A stretch of DNA of 64,000 bases from Pomacea canaliculata (taxonomy: Eukaryota; Mollusca; Gastropoda; Architaenioglossa; Ampullariidae): positions 10,785,950 to 10,849,949 of the forward strand of contig NC_037596.1 of assembly GCF_003073045.1 (NCBI RefSeq), in the 5' to 3' direction. A model generated the notes under the pieces. The model was not told where the DNA came from. It made no database searches and worked only from the letters and a program-made list of their open reading frames with translations. How positions within the stretch are numbered: the first letter of the stretch is position 1; each line of letters starts with the position of its first letter. Shown piece after piece: positions 23,601 to 35,511 of this stretch. Position numbers and translations under genes: made by a program.

Positions 23601-24583
23601 CGCTCACGAAGTGATGTGTTTCTCACCGGATGACATTTTTTCGTCCTGCCAAAATCTGTTGAGTTCAAAGACTGCTTTTGCTTTGGTCTGGGCTTTATGT
23701 GTTCTTTCTTTAACTGGGAATGTTTATTGTATCGTGCATTCTGAAATCAAGAAGAAGGAAAAGCACAGATCCGTCTTTAATGTCTTGATGATTAATCTGC
23801 ACGTGTCCGACTTTCTCACCGGCACGTACATGTTAGTGATAGGGGTGGCTGACTTGGTGTTCCGAGACCGCTATTTGTGGTACGAAGAAGCATGGACGGG
23901 TGGATGGTTGTGTCAGATGTCCGGCCTCGTGTTCTGGATGTGCGTGGATGTGTCTATCATAACCTTGACCGCCATCATAGCAGAACGTCTTATCGTCGTA
24001 CGATCTCCTCTCGATTTTTCTCTGCACGGCAAATCCTTGGTTACAATCTGTTGCATCCATCTGGTTGCTTGCTTTAGTCTTTGCTGTTTTGCCCATTCTT
24101 TGTACGTGGCAGTGGCAGTTCTATGGGCAGAACTCAGTTTGTCTTCCTTTACCTGTCTTCGAGAAAGATTACAAAGGCTGGGACTACGTCTTCGTACTGA
24201 TGCTTTTTCGCCTCGTCCTGACTTTAGTTGCTGGAGTTTGTCATGCATTCAGCGTTTGTACCTTGCATCCTAGTGAGATCTCTGCAGTCGTGGCATTGAA
24301 AAGTGAAGAAAGTGTGGTGGCTCGACGAGTCACTGTTCATATCGTGACAAAAATTCTTAGCTGCTCAGTTATCACCATTTTAGGTGTAATGTCACAGACA
24401 GGTACTGTCATTTCTAGGGATGTCGCAGGTGTACTCACGCTATTCGTTTATACTAGTAATTCATCGTTGAACCCTTGGATATACATCGTTAATATTTTTC
24501 TTGAGGAAAGGAGAGATTCTGCGAAAGGTCGTGTTGTGAAAGCTCTACGATCTCGACTAAAGGTGTCTCAAAAATGTGTCTGA
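20634..24583 (+). pseudogene. Receptor copy B2: GRL101-like seven-TM receptor with seven frameshifts
   Basis: Start is ATG 20634 (MTPLLLLFWVWSFSL signal peptide); it ends in VSQKCV as B1 and B3 nearly do. All B-type modules are recognisable: signal, CUB-like pair, LDLa, CTLD, four LDLa, LRR and 7TM. Against B1 and B3 it has single-base deletions near 20970, 21970, 22306 and 22402 and insertions near 21062, 22690 and 24056. Each shifts frame, and the first produces a stop at 21006-21008. No nonsense substitution was seen. TM6-TM7 differs strongly from B1 and B3 (KILSCSVITILGVMS, SNSSLNPWIY) whereas the LRR block is almost identical. CWxP is absent from TM6. The seven lesions suggest decay, but their type also fits uncorrected long-read indels. 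Confidence 0.83.
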
Positions 24584-25363
24584 AAATTACGATCTTCATT
24601 CAAAATTTAGAGCTTTAAAACGATATCTTTTTTCAAATAGTTTGAAGTAAGCATTTCGTCTAAACGCAGAAAACTGCACTTGTTTCCTTTTATACCATAT
24701 TACATTTGCCTCCCATATCACACACTCCCTTTGATTACTATAAACCGTAAAAGGCCAATAACGGAGATTTGTCAGGGACTTTCTAAAAAATATTCTTCTT
24801 CCTCTTTTAATGTTGGCTCTTCTCGTTAAGTTCCTAATTTATAACGGTCATCCAAGTTATGCTGCGATACCAAGACTAAATTTTCTATTTTCTTCGCTTC
24901 TGAAAATGCTAGTCAAAAAACTAACTCAGCTGATAAAAGAGTGCTACCTACTTAAATCCACAGATTTTTGCTAAAGTTGTCTAATACTATGTAGTATGTA
25001 ACAGTAGCATCGACTATACGCAGGGCTCTAGTATACTACCAGAACATCTTACCTGCACTTGATGCGTGGTTCAGAAAAGTCGATGGAGTGATGGCCAAAT
25101 AGAACGCGCGTGCAGTTTATCTTCTCGTCTGTTACCCACCCTTCCAACCCCTTTCCCGGGGAAACGACTAGATGCCATTCGATGAAGTGTCGCAGTTCGG
25201 TCTTGTGCTCACCGTCTTTTTTGTATTGACGTTTAAAAGAAGGTAGTACACTGTCATCGATTCTCGATTTCTGATCATTGTTTATGTTGATTTATTTTTA
25301 TCCAAGAATGTTTAGATTTTATTTTATTTTGTGTGCTAGTATTTTTTTATGTATTGAATGATT

Positions 25364-25389
25364 GTGTTTGTGTGTGTGTGCGCGCGCGA
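25364..25389. repeat. TG/CG dinucleotide microsatellite
   Basis: An alternating TG tract passes directly into CGCGCGCG. It is a simple repeat with potential for Z-DNA. It is absent from the paralogous B1 flank. Confidence 0.8.
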
Positions 25390-25604
25390 GAGGGAAAGGA
25401 AAATAGACGGAGATCGAAAGGGAAAAGGCTCTAGAAAGAGTGAAGCTACCCTATTGATCAACTGAAACCAATAAATACCAATTTAATAATTACTTAGACC
25501 ATTTTGAGCTCCTCATGACTCTATAAAATTTAGATTCATGTTGAGGTCAGAGGAAATAATCAGTTTATCGACAGTAACATGGCAGCCGTTTCTGAATCGA
25601 CAAC

Positions 25605-25606
<2 letters not shown>

Positions 25607-25637
<31 letters not shown>
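25607..25637. repeat. Poly-T tract of 31 bases, unit 2 only
   Basis: An uninterrupted T run lies between CGACAACTA and GCATCTTCG. The matching place in unit 1 (about 9910-9925) has only CTTGTTTGGCACC. It could be the relic of a retroposed poly-A tail on the opposite strand or simple slippage. Confidence 0.85.
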
Positions 25638-25639
<2 letters not shown>

Positions 25640-26041
25640 ATCTTCGAAAATGATTCCTTAATTTCTGCATGCAGGTAGAATATTCTTAGAATATTTTTGC
25701 AAGTTTTAAAATCTTCTGTTTCACAGGAATCCATAAAAGCTAAATATGAGCTATGTCCCTTCGCCCTATACGGCTGGCGTGTTCCTGCTCTCCCCTTATT
25801 ACTTCTCAGTGTCTGTTGATGTTTGTCGTGATTGTGTGGGCTGAATGATATTAACTCTTAGTTTTGTTTGCTTTCCTGTCATTTTTGTACAAAATTTTAC
25901 ATGTCTACATCTGATTGTTTCCCTCTTCGACGATTAACGGCGTTAAACACCATATCCATTCCATGTGCTTTCTTATGGTTTACTATAGATTAATTGTCAA
26001 CTTCCCCCAAGTTGTTTAGATTTGCTGCCCTCCTGATAAGC

Positions 26042-26088
26042 TGTGTGTGTGTGTGTTGTTACAGACGGACGGACGGACGGACGGACAG
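26042..26088. repeat. Microsatellite pair (TG)n and (GACG)n
   Basis: About seven TG units at 26042-26056 are followed at 26064-26088 by tandem GACG tetranucleotides. No gene or regulatory meaning is apparent. Confidence 0.85.
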
Positions 26089-27314
26089 ATAGAGTGATAG
26101 TATACATGTATATATGTGTCTTTACATTCTTCCGTCGCTAATTGAAAGCATGCACATCGCCAAACAACAAGCATTATTATCATTTCACGATTTATTTTTA
26201 AATTTCGATGTACTATATTTTAAATCTTACTGTGTACAGCAAATAAAATACATTAGTGATAAAAACACTGTCATTTTATCCTCATTTATAAAAGCTGTGG
26301 CGATCCAAATAGGCCAGTGATATATATATAAAACGAACAGTACAGTAACACATCTTTCCTGCAATAAAGTCCGAGTCATCAGCAATATTATTATAGTTTA
26401 TCTCTGATGTACTAGATTCATGTAATATAAAATTTTGGCATAAATCTCGGCCATAGCATCTGTGGTGTTAGAACTTTTTAGGTACGAGTTTTAAAGTGAA
26501 GGTACGATATTTGTACCTCATAACCATATAAATACCGTCACTTGACCAAATCGATCATGATCAAGCTCCCGCCCCATGTTCCCAAGAATAATACTTATCG
26601 TTGTAACGTAACTAAAACTGCGATTTCAAAACACGCGTCTCTCGTTTATAAATGTTTGAAGTCGGCAGCAGAACTTACGCATTGTCACTAATAATTTCCT
26701 GAGACAAACTGCGCTACAGAAATATTCGGAACTGGCTTGAAAAACCGTTAGCTATTTTATTGTGCTCACAGTTTTGCATTGCATTACTCATGCAACGTAT
26801 TCTTACTATCATTTTTTCTCACAAACTGTTGTCAGTTAAAACATTACATGTCTTGAAGAAAATTGAAAATTTGATTATCTTGACCACTACCTGGACAATG
26901 GTTTTAGTCCCCTTTATACGATCACTAAGCGTGCACATTAAACAAGGAACAAGTCAGATTATACAATTGTCCATGCAGTCTCAAGACCTACTTTTACCGA
27001 TAGGCATGGATGAAACAGAAGGAAAAAGTAAGACATCTCTTCACTGGCAGTTACATCTTAAAAAAAAAACACTGCTGTGAGTGGTATTTACTGATCTGTT
27101 GTGTTCATTGAGATTTCTAAGTTTCTTATTAAAGCTATTTGTTTATCACAAATTATATTGTCCACACTTAAAGGAAAAAACCGAATTGTTTTTTTGTGGA
27201 TTATTTTATGAAATCGGTTTATCCAATGCTATCATGCGCCACCATGTCGACCGGTACAAACGTCAAATAAAATAGATTAAAAAAATTGTAGCACATTTTA
27301 CACATGTAATTTAA

Positions 27315-27384
27315 TATAAAAGCGTGAAGGGCACTCTCTGAAGCTATTAAAAATCTAATCGTCAGTGCCCCTCATACTTTTATA
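27315..27384. repeat. Inverted repeat with TATAAAAG at its left arm
   Basis: Arms 27315-27335 and 27364-27384 match at about 18 of 21 positions. The left arm begins TATAAAAG, which could act as a TATA box for the possible mini-gene downstream. Alternatively it is part of an element terminus. Confidence 0.5.
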
Positions 27385-27531
27385 TTTTTAGCTTAATATA
27401 CTTGATACGTCAGTGACATCACGTGTAAAGCACGGCACTCACAAAAACTTTCGAGCCCGTGTATTTTCTAAGCTGACAAGAACTCCGACAGTTGACACGC
27501 ACGGGAACTTTAACAGCAAGGTTCTGTCTGC

Positions 27532-27712
27532 ATGCCAGGGTTATTTCACGTTTCTATAGGGATTCTTCTTTCGTTTTATGTTTTGTTTAATGGTACAATA
27601 ATCCAAGGTAAGTAAATATTTCATGTTTGAATGTTGTTACATGGTTTTTTTTCGATTTACTTTGTGTCTTCATTCTCTTCCTATAGGCTTAAACGTTCTC
27701 ATAAGAAATTAA
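27532..27712 (+). other. Possible two-exon mini-gene with signal-peptide exon (speculative)
   Basis: An ATG at 27532 opens 25 codons of a signal-like peptide (MPGLFHVSIGILLSF...), ending at a textbook donor AAG/GTAAGTAA (GT at 27608). A polypyrimidine tract and TATAG/G acceptor follow at 27686, giving a 79-base phase-1 intron. The joined frame then stops after eight more codons at 27710-27712; an AATAAA follows at about 27752 and a TATAAAAG lies 217 bases upstream. The product would be only 33 residues. It could be a captured first exon or chance. Function unknown. Confidence 0.25.
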
Positions 27713-28004
27713 ATCACAAATTTTTTTACTCTTGTCGGACTGCTGGAAATGAATAAATATTTCATTGTCACCGGAAATGAGTAACTGGTGAAAATTTAAG
27801 ACGTCTAAGACGATGGATAATGCGTAAATAATCGACTGCAAAATTCGACTGAACATGCTCAAAAGTCAAGCGCCCTCTGTTTTATCCTCCTACTTCGACA
27901 CAGAAAGATCCTTACATATACATACCGGACAAGGATCTTTAAGGGAAACTTACAGGAAGTGAACCAGATAGACAAGCAGGACAGATCAGATATACACGAG
28001 GGTG

Positions 28005-29002
28005 TCTTAAAGACCAACCTGAACGGTTTGTGGTTTTTTTCAGGTATCAATAGATATTGACGATATGAAAGTAACCTGTAAATTTCAGCCTCCAAAACCC
28101 ATCCGTTAATTAATTATCCGCTACGATTCACACCTGCGATCAACGAGCGCCATAACAGTGTACTACGTCAGGTTGGTACACCATTCACAACATTGGCAGC
28201 AGTCAACAGCTCAGATTATTCGGACGCCGACAGTCTCCATTTATCCTGGTTCTGAAAAACTACTTTAGCACGGGAAATTCAGATTTTTAACTTCCGAATA
28301 GTCTAAACCAGGGATGCACAACCTACGGCCCGCGGGCCATATCCGGCCCGCGACGCGGTGCCATCTGGCCCGCGAAACTTCTGCCCACAGTGCAGGAAAT
28401 CGGCATGTTAGTAATAAAAGAAGACCTTAAAAAAACGAAAAAAAAAAGAAAAAGGAAGAAGTATTTATCCCCACGTAGGGGCGTTTCCCAATCTTTTTTT
28501 CGATGGACGAACATTTCGATTCAGTGCTCTGACTTGGTGTCTCTACGATTCAGCCGGACATTCAGAAGTTGGTTTCGGGAAAACAACTTCAAATATCCCA
28601 CTAATTACTACATAATTAATGGTAAGTACAACTTGTTTCTAATAAAAAATGGTATCTGTTCTATTTTTTTTTCCTTTTCGTATTTTTGCGGCGAAGGGCC
28701 CGCGACACGGTTGTCCGAAATGGATATGGCCCGCGACACGGCTGTCCGAAATGGATATGGCCCGCAGGCCGAAAAAGGCTGGGCATCACTGGTCTAAACT
28801 GTCGCTCTGTTTCTTGTTGTGAATGGTGTACCAACGTGACGTAGTACATTGTTATCAGCGCTCGTTGATCTCAGGTGCGAGTCGTGTATTTTTGATAGAG
28901 GAAAATTAATTAACGGAAGAGTTCTGGAAGCAGGTTAGGTTTATATCGCCTATATCTACCGACATCTGCAAAAAACGAAAACCACGCAGGTTGGTCTTTA
29001 AC
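28005..29002. mobile_element. Foldback-type element with ~185-bp inverted arms
   Basis: The left arm (28005-28193) and right arm (28814-29002) are imperfect reverse complements: CTTAAAGACCAACCT pairs with AGGTTGGTCTTTAAC, and CACCATTCACAACA with TGTTGTGAATGGTG. The arms also share a TTAATTAA core and the CGCTCGTTGAT segment. The 620-base loop holds a nested hAT element. No transposase is encoded. The family is not recognised. Confidence 0.7.
28309..28791. mobile_element. Nonautonomous hAT element with perfect 8-bp target duplication
   Basis: The element starts CAGGGATGCACAACC, followed by a GGCCCGCGGGCC palindrome, and ends GGCCTGCGGGCC (as reverse complement) before GGGCATCACTG. It is flanked by GTCTAAAC on both sides (28301-28308 and 28792-28799). 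The 8-bp duplication and CAG...CTG ends are hallmarks of hAT insertion. Inside the right end, a 31-base unit (about 28697-28759, GGCCCGCGACACGG...) is repeated twice. The interior (28440-28680) is A-rich and noncoding. Confidence 0.85.
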
Positions 29003-29419
29003 ATGAGTTAAAGATACGCTCGATCCAGAAAGTGCGACAACTGTGATACCTTTCTGAAGCAAGTAGTGACTGCACTGGTTACAGTCCTCTCTATTGCTAT
29101 CACCGAAGCGCTTGACCGTTAGTTTAGTCAGTAAACCACAGACGGTGTGCAGCCACACACTGCAAGAGATGGCACAACCCGTACAGAGGAGAAGACCGCA
29201 GCGCAAATGTCAATCATTACAGAAATTAACACTCACCCCATTATACAGATGCAGACTTTTTTTGAATTGATTGTCCAAAGTAATCTTAATCTGTTTGCTC
29301 GAGAATTCCCAAAGATCACATATCCGTAACCGTTTGTTACAGTATATTTTCAGTGTAGCCGGTAGTTGTAGTCATCTGAGCAAACACCAGGCCTCACCAA
29401 CGTAAATGGGAGAAAGAAT

Positions 29420-30055
29420 GGGGGCTGTTGTTGGGAGTGAGTAAGTCTGTTTGTCAGTCGTTCATTGACCGGCATCTGTCGTTGGAAGGATCACATGGAT
29501 AGACTCACAGCTGACAGGGCCCCCTCTCTTGCCTATTTTGAGCAACAGTAAGCAGGTCCTGTACAGGACGACCAGTCCAGTCTTTGACTTTCATAAGCAA
29601 GTTCTTCCTCTAGCCACGCAGCATCGACTGCCCTCCAAGGTGCCTTGAATGATAGTCTTCGACAAGGTGTCGTGCTGCGTCACATGGCCAAAGAAGACCA
29701 GCTAGCGTCACTTGAGTGTTGCCAGTAGAGGTTCCTGGTGTCCTACTAGCATGGCAATTCTTTCTTCGTACAGTCTTTAGTTCTATGTTCTCTGCATAAG
29801 AGAAGCCTCCTCAGGACCTCAGTTTCTCGAATGCCTGTATTCTCCTTTTCGTCTTGGCGAGCAGAGTCCACATGTCACATGCGTAAAGCAGGATTGGTAC
29901 TACCAAGGATTAGTATAGCTTGTAATTGGTAGTGAATTCCTATCTGACTCCTTAGTCAGATCCTATCTATTCTAGCCATTGCCACTGTTGTTGTCTCGAT
30001 TCTGATGAGGATATATGGCGTGGAACTTACATCCTTGGAGAGGGTGGCTTCTAAG
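29420..30055 (-). mobile_element. Degenerate non-LTR retrotransposon (LINE) 3' fragment
   Basis: In minus-strand translation, broken by stops and shifts, this shows reverse-transcriptase 3'-end signatures: TVAMARIDRI, then WTLLAKTKRRIQAFEKLR, RRLLCREH, LVGHQEPLLATLK, FFGHVTQHDTLSKT, IIQGTLEG and DWTGRPVQDLLT. These words typify the C-terminal region of jockey/I-clade LINE polyproteins abundant in marine invertebrates. There is no full RT domain, no endonuclease and no clear poly-A end. It is absent from the paralogous B1-A2 spacer, so it was inserted after the duplication. Confidence 0.75.
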
Positions 30056-31415
30056 TGCCTCTCAAAAGAGGTATAAGACGGGTAGAGACACAAAAAAATT
30101 GCAAACAATGGAAGAAAGGAAGGTTTAAATGAAATAAAGTACACCGGAAAAAACTTTAGAGTTATAGCTAGTTCTTTCAGACAGATGTGTAGCGAAAACG
30201 AGAATGACTTAAGTGTCTTAGGAAGCACTCGCCTAAAAAATTCTCGTACAGTGGCATCTACCATCTAGGATTAGTAAACCTAGTGCATTACACTCAATGA
30301 TGCTTTTACTCAGAGGCTACCGCTAAACACTGTCGAACATGCTGTAGTGGAACAGTAAAGGAGATGTCGCATACTTTTATATGGATCTTGGAATTTTGTA
30401 TTGAGCTGTGTTTTAATGTTAACAGGGTCTAAAGAATGTAAGTTTCCAAGTTAGAAAGATAACTGCCAGACAAACGATCCATTCGAATTAAAAACTGAAA
30501 CATGTTAAGTTGTATATACTCATCTCTTTAAAAAAATCAAAATATTGTATTAGGTTTTTTGTTTGTTGACAAATGTCTTCCACTAACAAAGAAAAAGCCA
30601 TACCAAAAGCAAGCCCAAAATATCATGCCTTACTAGCTTTGAGTAGCATGGTAAATACATTCTAGAGACAGTAATACTTCATTTATCCACTGTGAGTAAT
30701 GTAAGCGGCATCCTCTTGAGACAAAAAAAGATACACCAAGTGAATGAAAGTTATTTTTGACTGTGAATAGGGCACGGCAAGTGAACATGGGTACACAACC
30801 CTCTCTTGTTCGCTGTCTGCCTTTCCTGTTATATTCCATACTTTTGTTTTTTTTATGGGTGGACGAGTTTACACTGCTTTTGCAGGGATATAGACTAAGT
30901 TGCTAGCTCGGCGTAAAACATCAATCCTCTCCTCCCATGGGTGGAGGAGGAGACTCTTCTAGCAACCATAAACAGCCTTTCAGTCCTTCCCGAGCCCTGT
31001 CACAAGTAATACTTTTTTGTGATGGAATCATTTGCCCTTCAATTACAAAAGGAATCCAAAAATCGATTGTAAGAAACTACAGCACCACTTCAGGGATGGT
31101 TGATTTTATCAGCAGAGTGCTCTCAGACGAATAACTTATTTGTTTCTTCAAAAGACGCAAAAAAACCTAATATACGCAATTGTTCTTAGTTCAGAAGAGA
31201 ATGATGCTGTCCCTCTTCGCAAATGATGGTCCTTTTCAGTATATTAAATATTTTTCTGGAAAATGTTTCTGCGAATTCGACTATCTCCATAACCTGACGA
31301 ATAGTGCCAAGAGCTGATGGCAGGCAGAGCAAGACGGACTGGAAAGGAACCGACTCACCTTGCATACCATCATCTCCTAGCTTTGTACTGGGAGAGGACA
31401 CGCACACATACACAA
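30056..31415. repeat. Spacer upstream of A3 3' end, duplicated from unit 1
   Basis: Noncoding; aligns in blocks with 12390-13150 and 14335-14477. No gene, RNA or mobile element was recognised beyond that similarity. Confidence 0.5.
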
Positions 31416-34400
31416 CTAAGAGGCAGAGCTAACGCAGCTGTCAAACGTGGAAACGTCGGCTGATTTGTGCACATTCCAAGGCTGCTGTGCTTCCAGTCTT
31501 CTTAACATGCTCGCCTCCTCTGCTTGTTTCCACTTCTCTAGCACAAGGTTAAACGTGTAAAGGAAAGGATTCAGCGACGCATTTAAAGGCAGAACAAAGA
31601 TAACCATGACAACACTAAATTCGCCAGGGACGGGTATTCCTGATGCCGCCATAATGCTGACCATTCCTATTGGGAACCAGCACAGGAAGTCAGATACCAC
31701 GACAGTGGCCAGGCGACGTGCTATGATAATATCTTTCGATTTCTTAGTCGTACTTTCTTTCATGGAATTCAATCGTACTGACCAGTAGATGCAGATCTGA
31801 CCCACTGTTATGACTATAAACAGTATCATATTAAAAACGATCATAACTCCAAAGGAGTAACTGCGACCTCCAAAACTTTTTCTTGTTATCGGCAGTGGTA
31901 TGCAAATACTATTTTGACTATAAAACTGCCACTCAGAGAGGAATGGTGAAAAGGGAACAGCGGCCAGTGTGAACCCTACAGTCCAAGCCAGTCCACACGC
32001 CCATGAGGCTGACCAGCGCTCAAAGCGGAATTTGCTAAACGGAAAGCGGAGAACGATAAAACGGTCGATGGTGATGAGACAGATAATCAAAGCCGACACC
32101 TCGCTGGACATGAGAGACACAAAGCCGGCCACTTTGCACGTCGTGCTGACTTTCCACTGGACATCGTTCCACAAGTAGGTGGAGCGGTAAGTTTCATCCG
32201 CACACCCGACTATGGCCAGGTACACGCCCATCAGGAAGTCAGATACACTCAGGTTAGTAACAAATACCCCGAATCCAGACACAGATTGGCGCCTGTGATA
32301 AAACTGCCGAAATAAAAAACTGCCGACATTTCCTGATATCGACAAAACACAAAACACCCATAAGAATATCCGGTACACGTCAGATCGTAAAAGGTCGTCG
32401 CAAGACGAAATTTCATCTTGTGGGGCAAAGCAGGATTCGAGGCCAAATTGTTCTGGGAGATTCTTCCGGCAACAGAACTTATAATTATCCACATACACCG
32501 CACTGAGATACCTAGCGGCCGTCAACACTTCTTTAGGAAATACCGATAAAGAGTTTTTTCTCGCATCCAATTGTGCAAGTCTGGGAGGTAGTCAAACCTA
32601 CTTTCTGTAATAGTTTCTATAGTATTAAAAGATATATTTAAAAAAATAATGTTCGGAAATTCCAGAAATACTTTACTGTCAAATGTGTTTAACAAGCACG
32701 AAGACAAATCAACAGCCTGAAGGTTAATATGATCGGGACTGAAGCCGTCGTTTGTTAACATGATGAGTGGGTTACCTGCCAAACGCAACACTTTCAGATT
32801 TTGCAATAAACGAAACGAGCTTAAATCGACGGTTATTATTTTGTTGTAGCTAAGATCCAAAACCTGAAGGTTTGGAAGTTCGATGCTAGAAACATTTGTC
32901 AAACTACAAGAAGAAAGACATAACCAGATAAGATAGGTATTAAATTGTACGTCATTAACTGTCATACCTGAACCTGTGGCATCTAAGAAGCGCATTTGCG
33001 GGTAATCTTTGGCTGCGAACGATTTGGTACAAACAAACGCTAAGCCCTGACAGACGCACGCATCAGGACAGCGCAGTCCACAGAAAGTCTCATCGTCGTG
33101 TTGCGGACACTGTGGCCAGCCGTCGCACACGTTGTCGGGATGGACACAAACACGTGATCCACGACAGCGATAGAAGCCCGGACACGTGTATCGCTGACAG
33201 TCCTCCTCGTCCTCGTGGGAGGGACAGTCGTACACACCATTACAGCGCACGTACACGGGCAGACAGTAAGCCGACTCGCCTGCACACCGGAAGTGCGTTT
33301 GTGGACATGGCTCAGAAGATGGTATAGGTGCTTGGTAAAACTCACCTTCACCGTCGAAATAAACAACAGCTGGTGCAAACAATCGTTGCTTTGGTGGATA
33401 CTCGTAGAAAAAAATTGACGAACAATCTTCGTCGGATCCATCCCAGCAGTCCTTGTACAAGTCACAGTAATATTTATTTGCAATACACTGACCATTACGA
33501 CACGAGAACTCGTGGCACTTCTGTTTGTGTTTGCAAAAGTTTTCGTCAGATTCATCCAAGCAGTCAGACCTAAAGTCACACACTAGAGTGTAGGGGAGTA
33601 TGGTGACTTGATCGTCACAGCGGAACATCTCTGTTTCTTCTCCAGTAATAGTTTTACACAGGAGGGCAGTTGCTGTTGCAAGGCAGTAGCTGTTTGGATC
33701 ACACGATAAGAAGGAATGCGTCACGTGACCTCCCGCACATTGTACGACAGAGACATATTTGCGGTTATGCCAAAGCATCATGGGATTATCAAATGTGGGA
33801 TATACCACCTCCTTTTGCTTTATGGGTATTTGAAGCTTTACGCGATATTCACAAATGAAACTTTTTATTATAGGGGTTACGCATTCCAGAAGAACAGAAC
33901 GTAACGGCATAGTGAACTGGTAAAAACCACAAACAGCACGTGATTGCCCCAAAAAGAAATCCTGCGTGGTGTTGGTTTCGTAAGACACTGTGCCGTCTGC
34001 CCACATGAGCGCGTACTTGTAGTATTTTGGCCAGTCTGTTCTAGATGTCCGCAGGCCGATCATAGCCATGCTTAGTCTTTTTCCATATTGGAAAAGCTTT
34101 ACAAATGCCTTCCATTCCTCTCGTGATTTCATCGTCGCAAGATGGCCTCCTTTCATCTTACACTTCTCTTCTGACGAGCGGGCTGAGACATCCTCGAAGG
34201 TTTGTGAGTTCTCATAACATTTGTCACCCACGGCAACAGAGCCATTGCAGGCGAGACTGCTGAACCCGCAATGGGGTCCCTCATCCTCCCCGCCGTCGCA
34301 CTCGGCTTCCAGATTGCACTCCAGGTGTTGTTTAAAGGTGTTGTAATTAGGTACTGAACAATCCCACAAACCGCTGGTCAGCCTTCGTGGTGCTTCTGGT

Positions 34401-35511
34401 GAAGGATGAAAAGAAAAATATATTTTGAAGCCGGTGATCGTATACCATCTTGTTTTTTGTAGATGCAGCAATATGTTCGATTGAATGAATGTTGGGCCTT
34501 TGTCTTGTCCGTTTACTATTCCTAAGTTCGCTAAGGATCCGTCGTCATTGACCTTGTACATCTTCAGATCAGCGGGTCCTACATAAGATAAACTATTTAC
34601 ACTAGTGTAAACAGCCGGGAAGCTGATCATCATCACGTGACCTTCTGGAGCAATGATTAGACGTGTTGCGTTTGTACCACACGGAAATTCAAGCCCCTTT
34701 TCAAACCCATATGACGTCACGTAGCCGGAGCTTGGCGAAGTATACGTTATAGGAAGCGAGTGTAAAACTCTTTCGGTGAGTGGAACTGCTTGGAACTGCA
34801 CTATGAACTCAATCGAGCGAGACGCATCTTGCAAACTATCACTAAAGAGGAAAAGCTGCTGATTGGAGCCGCTGAGGGCTAACGTGGGATTTACCTTCGT
34901 ATCTTTACAACTAAATACTTTCTGTTTACAACCTTCCGAGTCATTGATAACAGTAACTGTGACGTCCATGTAGCAGGGATACAAACGAAAATGTACAGAG
35001 CTTGACGCTTGGTAGCCATCAGGGCCCCGCACTGTCCAGCTACACTCAGTAATTGTTCTTGAGAGATTTCTTCCTCCCGATTTCACGTGGATCTCTCCTG
35101 TCTCACCGGTAAACATAATGACTTTGCGTCAGCACACTCCATGATGCTGATGTCGAATGAAAAAATTGTTCCAGTATTAACATACTCACTGCTGGTCGTA
35201 GTGCGATCTTCACTGTCTAACTGCCGTGTGTTAATCGAGACCTCAGTATCTGTATCCACTGAAGTTTGATGGGTATAGTAAAGTTCATTGAAGGTAAAGT
35301 GTAGAAGTTCATTGTTGTTTCTTAGAAAATTTTGAAAATAGGTATTTATTGACTGTCTGAATTCTGTACTCGTTTGCAGTACAGAAGAATGTGTAAGAGG
35401 CAGAGAGAGACTGAATGTGCACATTGTGAGAAACAATGTTCGTAGTAAGTGGTCGAAGGGATTTATGCACTTGTGGGATAATAACGCAACTAATGTTAAC
35501 TGCGATTTCAT
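31416..35511 (-). CDS. Receptor A3: GRL101-like CUB/CTLD/LDLa/LRR GPCR with two 1-base frameshifts
   Basis: This is the best-preserved full-length A gene. It starts at ATG 35511 (MKSQLTLVALLS). Approximate residues: CUB-like from 120 and from 250, LDLa-like 380-412, CTLD 420-555 (MIGL, WADG, no EPN/QPD), LDLa at 628-660, 665-695, 735-770 and 775-810, LRR and C-cap 815-1040, then 7TM and a tail ending SCVSSAS. LDLa modules keep CWDGSDEDC-type calcium sites. 7TM motifs are DRF, CWFP and NPFLY, all compatible with a signalling receptor. Deletions near 35120 (GACCTTTGCG to GACTTTGCG) and near 32584 split it into frames 35083-35511, 32522-35116 and 31416-32570. Both are single-base and could be consensus errors. 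It also lacks two codons relative to A2 near residue 62. Divergently paired with B3. Confidence 0.87.

Larger units (their letters stand above)
24584..27257. repeat. 3' flank of B2, duplicated with that of B1; no gene
   Basis: Aligns in blocks with 9102-11926. Differences from unit 1 include the extra poly-T tract, two microsatellites and the lack of the MITE. AATAAA occurs at 25470-25475. No coding feature is supported. Confidence 0.55.
27258..29018. mobile_element. 1.76-kb composite insertion specific to unit 2
   Basis: The paralogous sequence in unit 1 (11911-11937) is continuous through GACCGGTACACTCGATCCAG. In unit 2 the same flanks, GACCGGTAC (ending 27257) and GCTCGATCCAG (from 29019), are separated by this block. 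It contains a TATA-like hairpin, a possible two-exon mini-gene, a pair of long inverted arms and a nested hAT element. Any target duplication at the outer ends is too short to call (TAC at both sides). It may be one foldback-type element or two successive insertions. Confidence 0.65.

Noticed and set aside
26042-26088. CRISPR-like or satellite array
   Set aside because: These are simple di- and tetranucleotide microsatellites without spacers, in a eukaryotic context.
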